Shown: positions 19,514 to 28,855 of the stretch, piece after piece
Layout of the letters: each line of letters starts with the position of its first letter
How positions within the stretch are numbered: position 1 is the first letter of the stretch
Assembly (NCBI GenBank): GCA_018366035.1
Contig: JAGZIW010000002.1
Coordinates: 221,724-285,723 of the forward strand
Direction: 5' to 3'
From: Butyricicoccus pullicaecorum
Lineage (GTDB): Bacteria > Bacillota > Clostridia > Oscillospirales > Butyricicoccaceae
DNA length: 64,000 nt
Notes under the pieces: model-generated
Database searches by the model: none
Told to the model about the DNA's origin: nothing
Seen by the model: the letters and a program-made list of their open reading frames with translations, nothing else
Translations under genes and position numbers: made by a program

Positions 19514-20097
19514 GTATCCTCCTCGGGACGTAAGGCATAAATCCGATGTAGAATCTCATGGGACAGCGCACTGTAATCCTTGCTGTTTGCTTCCGGCATA
19601 AATGGCTGTCCAATAATGACTGTCACATGAGAGCGAAATCTTTTGTTCTCTGAAATGTACATGGGGACGATCGGTGCCTTGGTTTTCATCGCAAGCATTG
19701 CCGCACCGTCCTTCGCCTCATCTTCCCCTGCTCCACGCGTCCCCTGCGGGAAAATAATCAGTTTTTTCCCGTCTTTTACGGTTTTCAAAGCGGTTTTAAT
19801 CGCTGTCAAGTCTGCACGAGAACGATCAACCGGAAATGCTCCCAGCCATGTAATGAGTGGCCCCAGACCTTTGATGTCAAATAATTCCTTTTTCGCCATG
19901 CACATCATTTTATGACGATTGGAAATGGCGGTCGCTGCAATCGGGGGATCGGAATTCTGTGTGTGGTTTGGACAAACCACACAGCCGCCTTCCGGCAGAT
20001 TTTCTCTGCCGATCACATGCAGACCAAAATAAATATGAAACGAAAGCTCAACAAACGGCAGTGCCAGCGTTTGAAACCATTGATGGAATTTCGCCAT
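19510..20097 (-). CDS. plsC: 1-acyl-sn-glycerol-3-phosphate acyltransferase
   Basis: Makes phosphatidic acid at the membrane. About 195 residues with the acyltransferase motif NHTQNSD (His-x4-Asp), then FPVDRSRAD and FPQGTRG. Start ATG 20097 lies 5 bp after the cmk stop, with AGGAG inside the end of cmk. Confidence 0.94.
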   Translation of the reverse strand: MAKFHQWFQTLALPFVELSFHIYFGLHVIGRENLPEGGCVVCPNHTQNSDPPIAATAISNRHKMMCMAKKELFDIKGLGPLITWLGAFPVDRSRADLTAIKTALKTVKDGKKLIIFPQGTRGAGEDEAKDGAAMLAMKTKAPIVPMYISENKRFRSHVTVIIGQPFMPEANSKDYSALSHEILHRIYALRPEEDT

Positions 20098-20102
20098 GAA
20101 TA

Positions 20103-20786
20103 TCACTTCTCCTCTAACACGGTTCGGATCACTTGCAGGACTGCCGCAATACTTTGCTCAAGTGTGAGTGCACTTGTGTCCACACACACCGCTTCCTCTG
20201 CTTGCCGCAGCGGTGCAACCGAACGAGAGCTATCCTTTTCATCTCGTGCCTGTATATCGGCAAGCACCTCCTGTATGGTTGCCTGCTCTCCCTTTTCCCG
20301 CAGTTCTGCACAGCGACGCTCTGCCCGTGCCTGTGCAGATGCGGTCAGAAAAATCTTGACCTGTGCATGCGGCAAAATAACCGTTCCAATGTCGCGTCCG
20401 TCCATAATCACTGACTGTTTTTGTGCCATTTGACGCTGTAAGTCCAAAAGATACGCACGCACCTCGGGAATCGCAGAAACCTGTGAGGCATACACCGAAA
20501 TTTGCGGGGTACGGATATAAGACGAAACGTCCTCTCCATCAAGCAGTACGGACTGCACACCCTCCTGATACCGTAAATCGACTGTAATTTGAGACAGCAT
20601 TTTGATGATTTCTTCCGTATCTGTCCCTGAGATTCCTCTGCGGTATGCCGCAAGACCAATGGTGCGATAGAGCGCACCTGTATCCACATAAATAAAACCC
20701 AGCTGCTTTGCCGCTGCCCGCGCAATGGTTGATTTTCCTGCGCCAGCTGGTCCGTCGATTGCAACCGCAATGACAGTATGATTCAC
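20103..20786 (-). CDS. cmk: Cytidylate kinase
   Basis: Phosphorylates CMP/dCMP with ATP. The P-loop IDGPAGAGKSTIA sits at the N-terminus, DGRDIGTVILPHA in the middle, and the protein is 227 residues long. The start is GTG at 20786, preceded by AAAGGAGGAAAAAGT and overlapping the stop of the upstream flavoprotein gene as GTGA. This argues against the longer frame. Confidence 0.95.
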   Translation of the reverse strand: MNHTVIAVAIDGPAGAGKSTIARAAAKQLGFIYVDTGALYRTIGLAAYRRGISGTDTEEIIKMLSQITVDLRYQEGVQSVLLDGEDVSSYIRTPQISVYASQVSAIPEVRAYLLDLQRQMAQKQSVIMDGRDIGTVILPHAQVKIFLTASAQARAERRCAELREKGEQATIQEVLADIQARDEKDSSRSVAPLRQAEEAVCVDTSALTLEQSIAAVLQVIRTVLEEK

Positions 20787-22018
20787 ACTTTTTCCTCCTT
20801 TGCAGCATTTTGACCTGCAAGCTTTCCAGTTGCCCATGCAATTTGCAAGTTGAACCCACCTGTATAGGCATCAACATCTAAAACCTCTCCGGCAAAATAA
20901 AGTCCCTTCACAAGCTTAGACTCCATGGTCTTGGGGTTTATCTGCTTGACTGACACACCGCCCGTTGTGATAATCGCGCCATCAATCGGACGTGCGCCGG
21001 AAATCTCTACCGGAAATGCTTTGAGCAAATGTACAAACCGCTGCCGCTCCGCCTTGGTCACCGAATGTACCTTGACGCGCGGGTCGATTCCACTGACCTC
21101 AATTACAACCGGAATCAGCTTACGGGGAAGCAGCTCACCCAGCGCATTGATGAAATCACTGTTTTTATACTTATCAAAATCTGCGAGCAGTCGCTTGTCC
21201 AGCGTTTTTTCATCTAGTGCCGGCTTCAAGTCAATGTCAATCCGGTATGTCTTGCTTCCAAAATGGCGCATATGTGAAGATGCCGACAGGATCAGCGGAC
21301 CAGATACGCCAAAATGCGTAAACAGCATTTCACCAAAATCCTCAAAAATGGATTTTCCATTTTCAAACACGGTTACACGCACATTTTTAAGAGACAACCC
21401 CATGAGTTTTTGACAGACTGCACTGCTCGAAACGAGTGGTACCAGAGAAGGACGCGGTGTCACGACTGTATGCCCCAATGCCTTCGCGAAACGGTATCCA
21501 TCTCCGGTCGACCCCGTCGCAGGATAGGAGGCGCCTCCGGTTGCCACAATCACACGATCAGCGGCATAGGTTTTGTCCTCCGTACGCACACCACACACAG
21601 TACCATTCTGTGTTAAAATTTCCTGCACCGTACATGCAAAGACAAACTGAACCCCCAATCTCTTCACATAGAAAAACAGGGCGTCTACAATATCCAGCGC
21701 ACGGTCAGAAACCGGAAACACACGATTTCCCCGCTCGGTTTTGAGCGGTACCCCCTGCTCCTCAAAAAATTCCATCATATCCGCAGGACTGCACTGTCCA
21801 AGAGCTGAATACAAAAAGCGCGGATTCACAGGTACATTTGCAAGCACCGTCTGTACATCACAATTATTTGTGACATTGCAGCGTCCCTTGCCCGTAATCA
21901 TGATTTTCCGTCCTACCTTGGCATTTTTATCGAACAGAATCACATGTGCGCCCATCTGTACCGCCTGCCCCGCTGCAATCAGACCGGCTGCACCTGCTCC
22001 AATCACAGCTATGGTCAT
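20783..22018 (-). CDS. NAD(P)/FAD-dependent oxidoreductase, HI0933/BaiN family
   Basis: 411 residues with an N-terminal dinucleotide-binding motif GAGAAGLIAAGQAV, the family string GRKIMITGKGRCNVTN near residue 35, ATGGASYPATGSTGDGYRFA near 160 and GLYFAGEVLDVDAYTGGFNLQIAWATG near the end. It is a flavoprotein of unknown substrate, widely found beside cmk in Firmicutes. Coupled to cmk by a 4-bp overlap and directly following the rpiR-like regulator. Confidence 0.9.
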   Translation of the reverse strand: MTIAVIGAGAAGLIAAGQAVQMGAHVILFDKNAKVGRKIMITGKGRCNVTNNCDVQTVLANVPVNPRFLYSALGQCSPADMMEFFEEQGVPLKTERGNRVFPVSDRALDIVDALFFYVKRLGVQFVFACTVQEILTQNGTVCGVRTEDKTYAADRVIVATGGASYPATGSTGDGYRFAKALGHTVVTPRPSLVPLVSSSAVCQKLMGLSLKNVRVTVFENGKSIFEDFGEMLFTHFGVSGPLILSASSHMRHFGSKTYRIDIDLKPALDEKTLDKRLLADFDKYKNSDFINALGELLPRKLIPVVIEVSGIDPRVKVHSVTKAERQRFVHLLKAFPVEISGARPIDGAIITTGGVSVKQINPKTMESKLVKGLYFAGEVLDVDAYTGGFNLQIAWATGKLAGQNAAKEEKV

Positions 22019-22882
22019 TTATTCGTCCTCCAGTTTTTCATACACCTGATACTCGTCCCAAATGGACTCAAGCTTGATAAAGGTTCCCTCGATTTCCTGC
22101 TGACGGTTCATTCCGACCGCAACAATCAGCGCATTGATGACCGAGAGCGGTGCAACGAGAGAATCCACAAAGGACGCCATGTCACTCTTTGCAACCAACA
22201 CATGATCCGCATAGCGTGTCAGTGGGGACAGCATAGAGTCTGTCAGTGCAATGACATTGGCTCCCTGATCCTTAGAATATTTCATTGCAGATAATGTACG
22301 CTTGGAATAGCGCGGAAAACTGATGCCAATCAACACATCTTCTTTGCCAATACGCAAAATCTGCTCAAAAATTTCGCTGACGGTATTGGTATATACCAAC
22401 TGTACATTATCAAAAATGAGCGAAAAATAAAAGCCCAGAAAATTTGCCAGCGCAGAAGAAGATCTGACGCCCAAGATATAGATCCTGCGTGCCTTTGAGA
22501 TGGATTCTACCGCATTATGAAAGGCATCTCGATCCATTTCGTCCAGTGTCATACGAATTTTTTCCACATCTGCACTCAAAACCGCCTGCAATACATCACG
22601 ATTTCCCATGCGGTCATTGGTAACCTCCATACGCTGCACCGCAGTCAAGCGGTTGCGAATCATTTCCTGCAAGGTCTTTTGCAAATGCGGATATCCATCA
22701 TAGCCCAGCTCTGTGGCAAAACGCACCACCGTAGACTCACTGACACCAACTGTTGCACCCAGCCGACTTGCGGTCATAAATGCCGCCTTATCATAGTGTT
22801 CTGTAATATATCGCGCAATCAACCGCTGTCCCTTGGAAAATTCCGTCAGATTGCACTGGATTCGGTTCATTAAATCATTCAT
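22019..22882 (-). CDS. MurR/RpiR family transcriptional regulator
   Basis: An N-terminal HTH_6 domain (LGATVGVSESTVVRFATELGYDG near residues 40-62) is joined to a C-terminal SIS sugar-phosphate-binding domain (IYILGVRSSSALANFLGFYF and IGISFPRYSKRTL). The ligand is unknown. Start ATG 22882 is weakly supported (AAGG 8 bp upstream), and an ATG ten codons earlier is possible. Its stop lies one base from the next gene's start. Confidence 0.86.
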   Translation of the reverse strand: MNDLMNRIQCNLTEFSKGQRLIARYITEHYDKAAFMTASRLGATVGVSESTVVRFATELGYDGYPHLQKTLQEMIRNRLTAVQRMEVTNDRMGNRDVLQAVLSADVEKIRMTLDEMDRDAFHNAVESISKARRIYILGVRSSSALANFLGFYFSLIFDNVQLVYTNTVSEIFEQILRIGKEDVLIGISFPRYSKRTLSAMKYSKDQGANVIALTDSMLSPLTRYADHVLVAKSDMASFVDSLVAPLSVINALIVAVGMNRQQEIEGTFIKLESIWDEYQVYEKLEDE

Positions 22883-22940
22883 AGCAGTGCCTTGTCGTCT
22901 CCTCTGATTCATGCCGCACAGCAGCAGCACATTTTTCCAC

Positions 22941-22976
22941 AAAAAAACCGCTGCACCGATGTTTTGGCGCAGCGGT
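22941..22976 (-). terminator. Terminator between rluB-like gene and murR/rpiR
   Basis: Minus-strand hairpin ACCGCTGC / GCAGCGGT followed by seven T. A promoter-like TTGCTT-17-TACAAT lies just upstream of the hairpin, so a short attenuated leader for the regulator gene is also conceivable. Confidence 0.8.
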
Positions 22977-23042
22977 CTATTCCCATTGTATGCAATCGGC
23001 AGAAAAAAAGCAAGATGTTTTGCAGGATTTTGCAAGATTTCC

Positions 23043-23753
23043 TTAAAATTCTTTCAAATACGCAATTTCCTCCGGTGTCAAAGCACGCCATTTTCCCGAC
23101 GCCAGCTTAGAATCCAGATGCAGCTCTCCCACCGCGATACGCTTGAGGCGGCGTACCTCCAACCCACATTTCTCGCACATTTTTCGAATCTGTCGATTAC
23201 GCCCTTCATGGATTGTAATTTCCAAATGCGCCTCGGTATCCGATGCCTGATCTCGAATATATACACTGGCTGGCTGCACCGTATAACCGTCGATCTCCAT
23301 AGGCTGCTCCATCTCCGCAATCCGTTTCAAATCACCGCGTACACTCACAAGATAGGTCTTTCCCGCTTCATGAGAAGGGTGTGTCAAATGCAGAGTCAGC
23401 TCTCCATCATTGGTCATCAGCAGCATACCCTCCGAGTCTGCGTCCAGTCTGCCGACAGGATACACCCGCACCTTACAGCCACGTACCAGCTGTCCTACGG
23501 TTTTGCGCCCGCGCTCGTCCTTCAGCGTAGAGACGTATCCACGCGGCTTATTGAGCATGAGATATACCTTTTCTTCCGCACGGCGCAGCGGCTTGCCATT
23601 TATCAGTATTTTATCTCTTACTGGATCTGCACGATCCCCCAATTCTGCCTTGCGTCCATTGACTGTTACCGCACCCGCGCGAATCATTTCTTCTGCTGCA
23701 CGGCGCGAACATAGACCTGCTTGCGCCATCACTTTTTGAATTCGTTCTTTCAT
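23043..23753 (-). CDS. rluB: RluB/RsuA family pseudouridine synthase
   Basis: 236 residues with an S4 domain (RIQKVMAQAGLCSRRAAEEMI...GAVTVNG) followed by the RsuA-type catalytic domain with VGRLDADSEGMLLMTNDG (catalytic Asp) and EGRNRQIRKM. It modifies ribosomal RNA, most likely 23S as in the scpAB-linked rluB of Firmicutes, but 16S specificity cannot be excluded. Confidence 0.9.
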   Translation of the reverse strand: MKERIQKVMAQAGLCSRRAAEEMIRAGAVTVNGRKAELGDRADPVRDKILINGKPLRRAEEKVYLMLNKPRGYVSTLKDERGRKTVGQLVRGCKVRVYPVGRLDADSEGMLLMTNDGELTLHLTHPSHEAGKTYLVSVRGDLKRIAEMEQPMEIDGYTVQPASVYIRDQASDTEAHLEITIHEGRNRQIRKMCEKCGLEVRRLKRIAVGELHLDSKLASGKWRALTPEEIAYLKEF

Positions 23754-23783
23754 ATAAGCTCCATTCTTTCTCTTTGTATAATT

Positions 23784-24914
23784 CTAATTTTCTTCCTTTT
23801 CAAAACCAAACAACGCACGGACAAACTCCATACAGCGCATCAGAAAGCCTTGCTTGGGGGGCAGCTGCTCAATATCCCGCTCATATGTCAGGGTATCGGT
23901 TCGCAGCACTGTATCGCCTATCTGATATACGATTTCACCGTAATAATCCCCCTGTACCGCAGGTGCATACACGAACCGTCTGCCGCGATAAGTCGTTTCG
24001 ATCTGTTCCCGTTCCTCTGGTGCAAGCCAAACCTCTACCGTCCGGTCCGCACAGAGAGATGCCGTCTGTTCAGTACCCCCCTCCACAGGAACCTCCCCCA
24101 CTACCTCACCGCTTTCATGCAGGACGACGGGCTCATATTGTGCAAATGCGGCGTCTAACAGTTCTGCATGATCTTTCCAGTCATCTGGATCATTCAGTGT
24201 TACGGCGACCAGCGTACGCCCGTTACGCTCTGCTGCCGAAACCAGACATCTTCCACACTTTTTGGTAAAGCCGGTTTTTACGCCAATGGCGCCATCATAA
24301 AGTTTTAGCATCTTATTATGATTGGTCATTACACGCCCTGCACGATTTGTACTCCATGTGCCGACGATTTCACGAAAATCCGGATTTTTAAGGGCTTCTG
24401 CCGTCAGCTGTGCAAGTTCCTGCGCAGTCGTATGATGATTTTCTCCATCTAATCCATTCGGATTTTCAAAATGCGTGTTAACCAATCCCAACTCTGCTGC
24501 CTTGTCATTCATTTTCCTGACAAACTGCTCCTGCCCGCCACATTCTCCTGCAATAGCAAGCGCAGCATCGTTGCCGCTCATGAGCATAAGCCCATAAAGT
24601 GTGTCACGTATTGTAAGCTTCTCCCCTGATTTCAAATACATGGAAGAACCTTCTGTTTGTGTATATTCTGGTTTCACGGTATAAACGCGGTCCAAGTCGC
24701 CCTGCTCTATCGCACAAAGCGCTGTCATGATTTTTGTAGTTGATGCCATCGGCAGTACCTGCTGCGCCTGATGCGCAAAACGCACAGCACCTGTATCTGC
24801 ATCGATTACAACTGCACTCTGCGCACTGAGCGCTTTTGCCTGTGTACTAAGAGAAACCGCAAGGAAAACGGTCACCCATATCATATGTCTCGCCAGCCGT
24901 CTGCATACCTGCAT
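23784..24914 (-). CDS. D-alanyl-D-alanine carboxypeptidase (DacF-like)
   Basis: 376 residues with an N-terminal signal/anchor segment (about 8-30). It has the penicillin-binding motifs MASTTKIMTAL (SxxK, near residue 57), SGND (SxN, near 113) and KTGFT (KTG, near 218). It trims the terminal D-Ala of peptidoglycan outside the membrane. A C-terminal region (about 280-376) matches the extra domain of DacF/DacB types, which often act in sporulation. GGGAGG precedes the ATG. Confidence 0.92.
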   Translation of the reverse strand: MQVCRRLARHMIWVTVFLAVSLSTQAKALSAQSAVVIDADTGAVRFAHQAQQVLPMASTTKIMTALCAIEQGDLDRVYTVKPEYTQTEGSSMYLKSGEKLTIRDTLYGLMLMSGNDAALAIAGECGGQEQFVRKMNDKAAELGLVNTHFENPNGLDGENHHTTAQELAQLTAEALKNPDFREIVGTWSTNRAGRVMTNHNKMLKLYDGAIGVKTGFTKKCGRCLVSAAERNGRTLVAVTLNDPDDWKDHAELLDAAFAQYEPVVLHESGEVVGEVPVEGGTEQTASLCADRTVEVWLAPEEREQIETTYRGRRFVYAPAVQGDYYGEIVYQIGDTVLRTDTLTYERDIEQLPPKQGFLMRCMEFVRALFGFEKEEN

Positions 24915-24940
24915 TGCGATCCCTCCCGCCTGCTGATAAA

Positions 24941-24972
24941 GAAAACCTACTCATGAAGCATATGAGTAGGTT
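24941..24972 (-). terminator. Terminator after gerW
   Basis: Hairpin AACCTACTCAT / ATGAGTAGGTT followed on the minus strand by TTCTTT. Ends the site-2 protease-scpAB-gerW operon before dacF. Confidence 0.75.
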
Positions 24973-25006
24973 CCCAAAATTATACAGCAGAAATGGGAGT
25001 TTGGCT

Positions 25007-25444
25007 TCAGTTTTCTGGTGTTTCGGATTTATCGCTTGGAATCTCGGCTTCTCCGCCGTTTCGCTTTGCAAAAAAGCTGGATACCTTGCCAACTGCTCCC
25101 GGAATCATTTCTACCAGACGGTCAGCCGTATTGACTGCCTGTGCATTGATACCAACAACATGCGTGCCTTCTGTTGGAGAAATGACCAGAAAGCAAATCG
25201 GTGTGACCGTCACCCCCGCACCGCCGCCGCCGCCAAAACACAAAGGTGTATTTTCACGAGCATGACGTGCCTGATAATCGCTTCCACCTGAGCCAAAGCC
25301 AAAGGTCACGCGAGAAACCGGAATGACTGTTGTGCCGTCGGGCGTTGTAATGGGCGTTCCAACAGTTGTGTCCACGTCCACCATACTCTTGATTTTTTCC
25401 ATTGTCTCCGTCATTAAATCTTGAATCGGATGATGCTCACTCAT
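25007..25444 (-). CDS. gerW: GerW family sporulation protein (YtfJ)
   Basis: 145 residues. The family pattern is MVDVDTTVGTPITTPDGTTVIPVSRVTFGFGSGG near the start, a glycine-rich FGGGGGAGVTVTPICFLV in the middle and a helical tail. GerW/YtfJ is a spore protein linked to germination in B. subtilis. It overlaps the DUF2953 gene by 8 bp. Confidence 0.9.
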   Translation of the reverse strand: MSEHHPIQDLMTETMEKIKSMVDVDTTVGTPITTPDGTTVIPVSRVTFGFGSGGSDYQARHARENTPLCFGGGGGAGVTVTPICFLVISPTEGTHVVGINAQAVNTADRLVEMIPGAVGKVSSFFAKRNGGEAEIPSDKSETPEN

Positions 25445-26051
25445 AATATTTCGCCTCCACAGACTGTGTTTGTTTGACTATATGATAGAGTTTACGCCCA
25501 TGCCGAACCACTGGCCCAATCATGCGAATGGGGCGGAAAGAACAGCTGAAGCATAAATCATATTGCGTTGCATTGCCTTCAAAATCGCCATCTATTTGCA
25601 CATTAAAATCACGAATTTGAAAGTTTTCCACAAGGAATGGATACACCATACCCGTGAGTGCGGATAGTCCGCCAAGATACATACCTGTTTTCGACGCATC
25701 TCCGGTTGCAAGCAGCAGCTGAACGCAGAGTACATCAATACGCAGCCGGTCCTTGACGTCCTCCAAAAAAGAGAGCAGTTCACAGATCAGTTCTCCCCAG
25801 TCCCAATCCGGCAGTTCAAACGTATCCGGTTCTTCCGTCTTTGGCTTATCAGTTTTTGATTTGGGATCTTTTGCAGGTTTTGCAAGCTTGCCGAGTTTCA
25901 TCGTTTTACGCAGCAAGCCTACTTGTATACGAATCCAGCGTTCACCATTGCGCATCTGAACAGAAAACCCTATACATATACATAGCAATACAAAAACCAA
26001 TACCAGACCAAGCGCTAACAAAATGCCGATACCAGCTGCAATTTTCGCCAC
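25437..26051 (-). CDS. DUF2953 domain membrane protein
   Basis: About 204 residues starting at GTG 26051, five bases after the scpB stop and with GGAG eight bases upstream. One N-terminal membrane helix (about residues 8-28) precedes a charged linker (DPKSKTDKPKTEEPD) and a DUF2953-like C-terminal domain. The family is regularly found before gerW in Firmicutes, and its function is unknown. Confidence 0.75.
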   Translation of the reverse strand: MAKIAAGIGILLALGLVLVFVLLCICIGFSVQMRNGERWIRIQVGLLRKTMKLGKLAKPAKDPKSKTDKPKTEEPDTFELPDWDWGELICELLSFLEDVKDRLRIDVLCVQLLLATGDASKTGMYLGGLSALTGMVYPFLVENFQIRDFNVQIDGDFEGNATQYDLCFSCSFRPIRMIGPVVRHGRKLYHIVKQTQSVEAKYYE

Positions 26052-26056
26052 GCCTG

Positions 26057-26599
26057 TCACTCCGTTTCTTCCATCTCCAGCTGCTCCTCGGGCTGCCATT
26101 CCGGTAATTCCGGCAGCTCTGCCAAGGCTGAAATCCCAAATGTGCGTAAAAATATGTCGGTTGTACGAAATAAAACCGGTCTGCCCGGGACGTCCAAATG
26201 CCCACAAGGCTCAATCATACCTTTTTCGAGCAAGCTTGCCACCGTGCCGCTGGAATCCACACCACGCAGCTGCTCAATATAAGCACGTGTCACAGGCTGG
26301 CGGTAGGCAATGACGGTCAGAACCTCGAGTGCGGCATTAGAAAGCGCGGGTGGGCGGCGGCTCTCGGTTGCGCGCCGGACCGCATGGGCATAAGCCGATC
26401 TGGTACATAGCTGTACCTTATCCTCCATGCGTACCAATTCAATCCCGCTGCCACAGGTTTTATAATGCGCCTCCAACGCATGCAAGGCATGAGCAACTGC
26501 GGCCGGCTCTGCATCTGCTGCCGCAATCAAACGGCTGACCGGCACGGCATCGCCCACAGCAAACAGAATGGCTTCCAGCGCGGCTTCCAATTGTGTCAT
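26057..26599 (-). CDS. scpB: Segregation and condensation protein B
   Basis: 180-residue tandem winged-helix protein (LEAALEAILFAVGDAVP at the start, ALEVLTVIAYRQPVTRAYIEQLRGVDS near residue 90). It forms condensin with SMC and ScpA and acts on the nucleoid. Overlaps scpA by ATGA. Confidence 0.95.
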   Translation of the reverse strand: MTQLEAALEAILFAVGDAVPVSRLIAAADAEPAAVAHALHALEAHYKTCGSGIELVRMEDKVQLCTRSAYAHAVRRATESRRPPALSNAALEVLTVIAYRQPVTRAYIEQLRGVDSSGTVASLLEKGMIEPCGHLDVPGRPVLFRTTDIFLRTFGISALAELPELPEWQPEEQLEMEETE

Positions 26600-27321
26600 G
26601 CACTTTCTTCCTCCTCTGCCAGTGTCAATTCGATTTCATCGCCCTCACCGGTAATGAGAATACTTCTGCTCTTAGACAGTTCCAGAACTGCCAAAAATGT
26701 CGCAACGACCTCAGAACGACTCTCGGCATGCTCGAACAAACTCAAAAAACGCAGCTTTGGCTCGCGCACCAGCCGATTTCGTATTGCAGCAATCTGTGTA
26801 TGCACAGGAACGGTCTCTCGCCCTACAATCCCGCGAAATGCCGATGCAGAAGGCGGTGTGCGTCTCTGTATCCGCTCTAAAATTGTATGGGCAGCACGTA
26901 CAAGCTCTGCCGGAACATGATGATACTCTACCGGTGTTCCCGTCTCCTGTGGTTCTGGCGGCTTTGTCATACGGTCACGTCCCGAATCCATCTGCTCCCG
27001 AAAATATGGAGTCATTTCTTTCATGCGCTGATACTCAATCAGCTGCTCCACAAGTTCCGCTCTCGGATCCTCCGCCGGCTCATTGTCCGGTTTTGGCAGC
27101 AGCATACGTGATTTGATATAGACGAGCTGTGCCGCCATAGCAATAAAATCTCCGGAAGCATCAAGATCGAAGCTCTGGGCACTATGCAGGATTTCCATAT
27201 ACTGTGCAAGAATAGAGGCAATCGGGATATCATAAATGGACACCTTATTTCGCGCAATCAGATGCAGCAGCAAATCCAAGGGACCGTCAAATTCCGCAAG
27301 ATGAAAGGTCATTTGACTCAT
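26596..27321 (-). CDS. scpA: Segregation and condensation protein A
   Basis: 241-residue kleisin bridging the SMC heads. N-terminal FDGPLDLLLHLIARNKVSIYDIPIASI and C-terminal winged helix (FLAVLELSKSRSILITGE). Overlaps both neighbours by 4 bp, so the protease, scpA and scpB are translationally coupled. Confidence 0.95.
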   Translation of the reverse strand: MSQMTFHLAEFDGPLDLLLHLIARNKVSIYDIPIASILAQYMEILHSAQSFDLDASGDFIAMAAQLVYIKSRMLLPKPDNEPAEDPRAELVEQLIEYQRMKEMTPYFREQMDSGRDRMTKPPEPQETGTPVEYHHVPAELVRAAHTILERIQRRTPPSASAFRGIVGRETVPVHTQIAAIRNRLVREPKLRFLSLFEHAESRSEVVATFLAVLELSKSRSILITGEGDEIELTLAEEEESA

Positions 27322-27986
27322 AGGAATGGAACCACCAATTTCATTGCAAGCCCAATTATCCAGCGTTCGACACCCATAATCACGAAATCAAACAAACCGA
27401 AATATACAACAAAGATAACCGCAAGCAAAATCACAGACTGATACCGCTCCAGCTTTACCTGTACACTGTATGGCACAAACGCATTGAGCACACGAGAACC
27501 GTCCAGCGGCGGAATCGGAATCAAATTGAACACACCAAGTCCGACGGACAACGATGCAATATACGAAAAGAACAATGTTATCGTGCGCAAAAACATGGCA
27601 TCTCCAGTCAGCTTATACCCCATAAGCAGCGTAATGACATAGCAGATGAGTGCAAGAATCAAGTTCGACACCGGACCTGCCAGCGCCACAAGCGCCATGC
27701 CAAGCTTTCGGTTTTTCATACGAAAGCCGGATACATTCACCGGAACCGGACGCGCCCAGCCAAAACCGAAAATCAACATGCAGATAAAGCCGACCGGATC
27801 GATATGCGCCATGGGATCGAGCGTCAATCTGCCCGCACGCTGTGCCGTGTGGTCACCCAAAGCGCGCGCTGCCCAGCCATGCGCACATTCATGTACGGTC
27901 AAACAAATAATGACTGCCGGCAACAGAAGGCAAAGCGTAACCAGAAAGCCGCGCATATCGCCTCGAAACAAAGGTTGAAGTAACAC
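27318..27986 (-). CDS. Site-2 protease family protein (M50)
   Basis: About 222 residues, a polytopic membrane metalloprotease with HECAH (HExxH zinc motif near residue 32) and the second motif NLIPIPPLDGSRVL near 150. GTG at 27986 is preferred because GGAGG lies 8 bp upstream. The family precedes scpA in many Firmicutes. Its substrate is unknown. Confidence 0.87.
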   Translation of the reverse strand: MLLQPLFRGDMRGFLVTLCLLLPAVIICLTVHECAHGWAARALGDHTAQRAGRLTLDPMAHIDPVGFICMLIFGFGWARPVPVNVSGFRMKNRKLGMALVALAGPVSNLILALICYVITLLMGYKLTGDAMFLRTITLFFSYIASLSVGLGVFNLIPIPPLDGSRVLNAFVPYSVQVKLERYQSVILLAVIFVVYFGLFDFVIMGVERWIIGLAMKLVVPFL

Positions 27987-28021
27987 AGATAAATTCCTCC
28001 AGATATACTGATACAATTCCC

Positions 28022-28050
28022 ATTATAGAGGATAACATACCATTTTGCAA
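28022..28050 (-). promoter_or_regulatory. Promoter of the site-2 protease-scpAB-gerW operon
   Basis: Minus strand TTGCAA (28050-28045), 17-bp spacer, TATAAT (28027-28022). Confidence 0.75.
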
Positions 28051-28089
28051 CGAAAAGCCAAAATTTAACAAACCATTGACAAATTTCGT

Positions 28090-28275
28090 CAAATCATAGA
28101 ACAAAACCGTTCCGACTGAATGGCTGCGTTCGTCGAAAAACTGTGCTTTTTCGACAAGTCCGGTGTCCTCTGCGCAAAGCACTCTGGACGAAAAATGCCC
28201 AAAACCGCACACAAATGAGCGATTGCTCACTTTTTGCAAATTTTATGGGCGCATCGGCGCAATATGCCGTTTGGC
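28090..28275. other. Structured intergenic stretch of unknown role
   Basis: No coding frame here looks real. The stretch holds several short hairpins in a row: TCGAAAAA-ctgtgc-TTTTTCGA, TGAGC-gatt-GCTCA and GCCGTTTGGC-type repeats leading into the HIT-gene terminator. It could be a small RNA or a dispersed repeat. No second copy is visible in this window. Confidence 0.3.
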
Positions 28276-28279
28276 AAAC

Positions 28280-28315
28280 GGAAAACCGTTCTGCCAAACG
28301 GCAGAACGGTTTTCC
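28280..28315 (-). terminator. Strong terminator after the HIT-protein gene
   Basis: Perfect 16-bp stem (GGAAAACCGTTCTGCC and its complement) with a 4-nt loop, ten bases after the stop codon. Confidence 0.75.
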
Positions 28316-28324
28316 ATGACACTC

Positions 28325-28759
28325 TTATAAACCAAGTTCTTTTTGCAGCGCTGCAATCATTTCATCATAAGCAGCCTGCTCCAAATGTACAGGCTCCGGA
28401 TTGGTAATGGCAAAGGCACCGCCAAACTCAAATCCGCCTTCATACTTTGGCACAATATGGAAATGCAGATGTGGGTTTGTGTCGCCAAAGGAACCCAGAT
28501 TCAGCTTTGTGCAGCCCCACAGTTTCTTAATTGCACCAGAAGCGCGTGCAAGGTCTTCCATAAAGTCGCTGCGCTCCTGCGCATCACATTCGCACAGTTC
28601 TTTTTTATGTGACTTGAGCGCCAGCACACAGCGTCCCTTGTGCGCCTGATCCTTAAACAGATACAAAGTACCAGCCTTCATATCTCCAACATGAAACATA
28701 ATTGCCTCGCGCCCTTCATGGTGCGCATCACAGTAGAAACAACCAGTTGCCATTTTCAT
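28325..28759 (-). CDS. HIT family nucleotide-binding protein
   Basis: 144 residues with the histidine triad HLHFHIVP near residue 98, an N-terminal CFYCDAHHEG pair of cysteines and DTNPHLHFH. HIT proteins hydrolyse or transfer nucleotides (AMP-lysine-like substrates). The exact substrate is unknown. Start ATG 28759 follows AAAGGTGAGT. Confidence 0.88.
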   Translation of the reverse strand: MKMATGCFYCDAHHEGREAIMFHVGDMKAGTLYLFKDQAHKGRCVLALKSHKKELCECDAQERSDFMEDLARASGAIKKLWGCTKLNLGSFGDTNPHLHFHIVPKYEGGFEFGGAFAITNPEPVHLEQAAYDEMIAALQKELGL

Positions 28760-28855
28760 ACTCACCTTTCGTCCGCTCTGCGGTATTCTGTTTTCAGTAT
28801 ACTGCATACGCCAAGACTTTTCCAGTCTTTTTGTTAAATCCTGATGATATTATTT

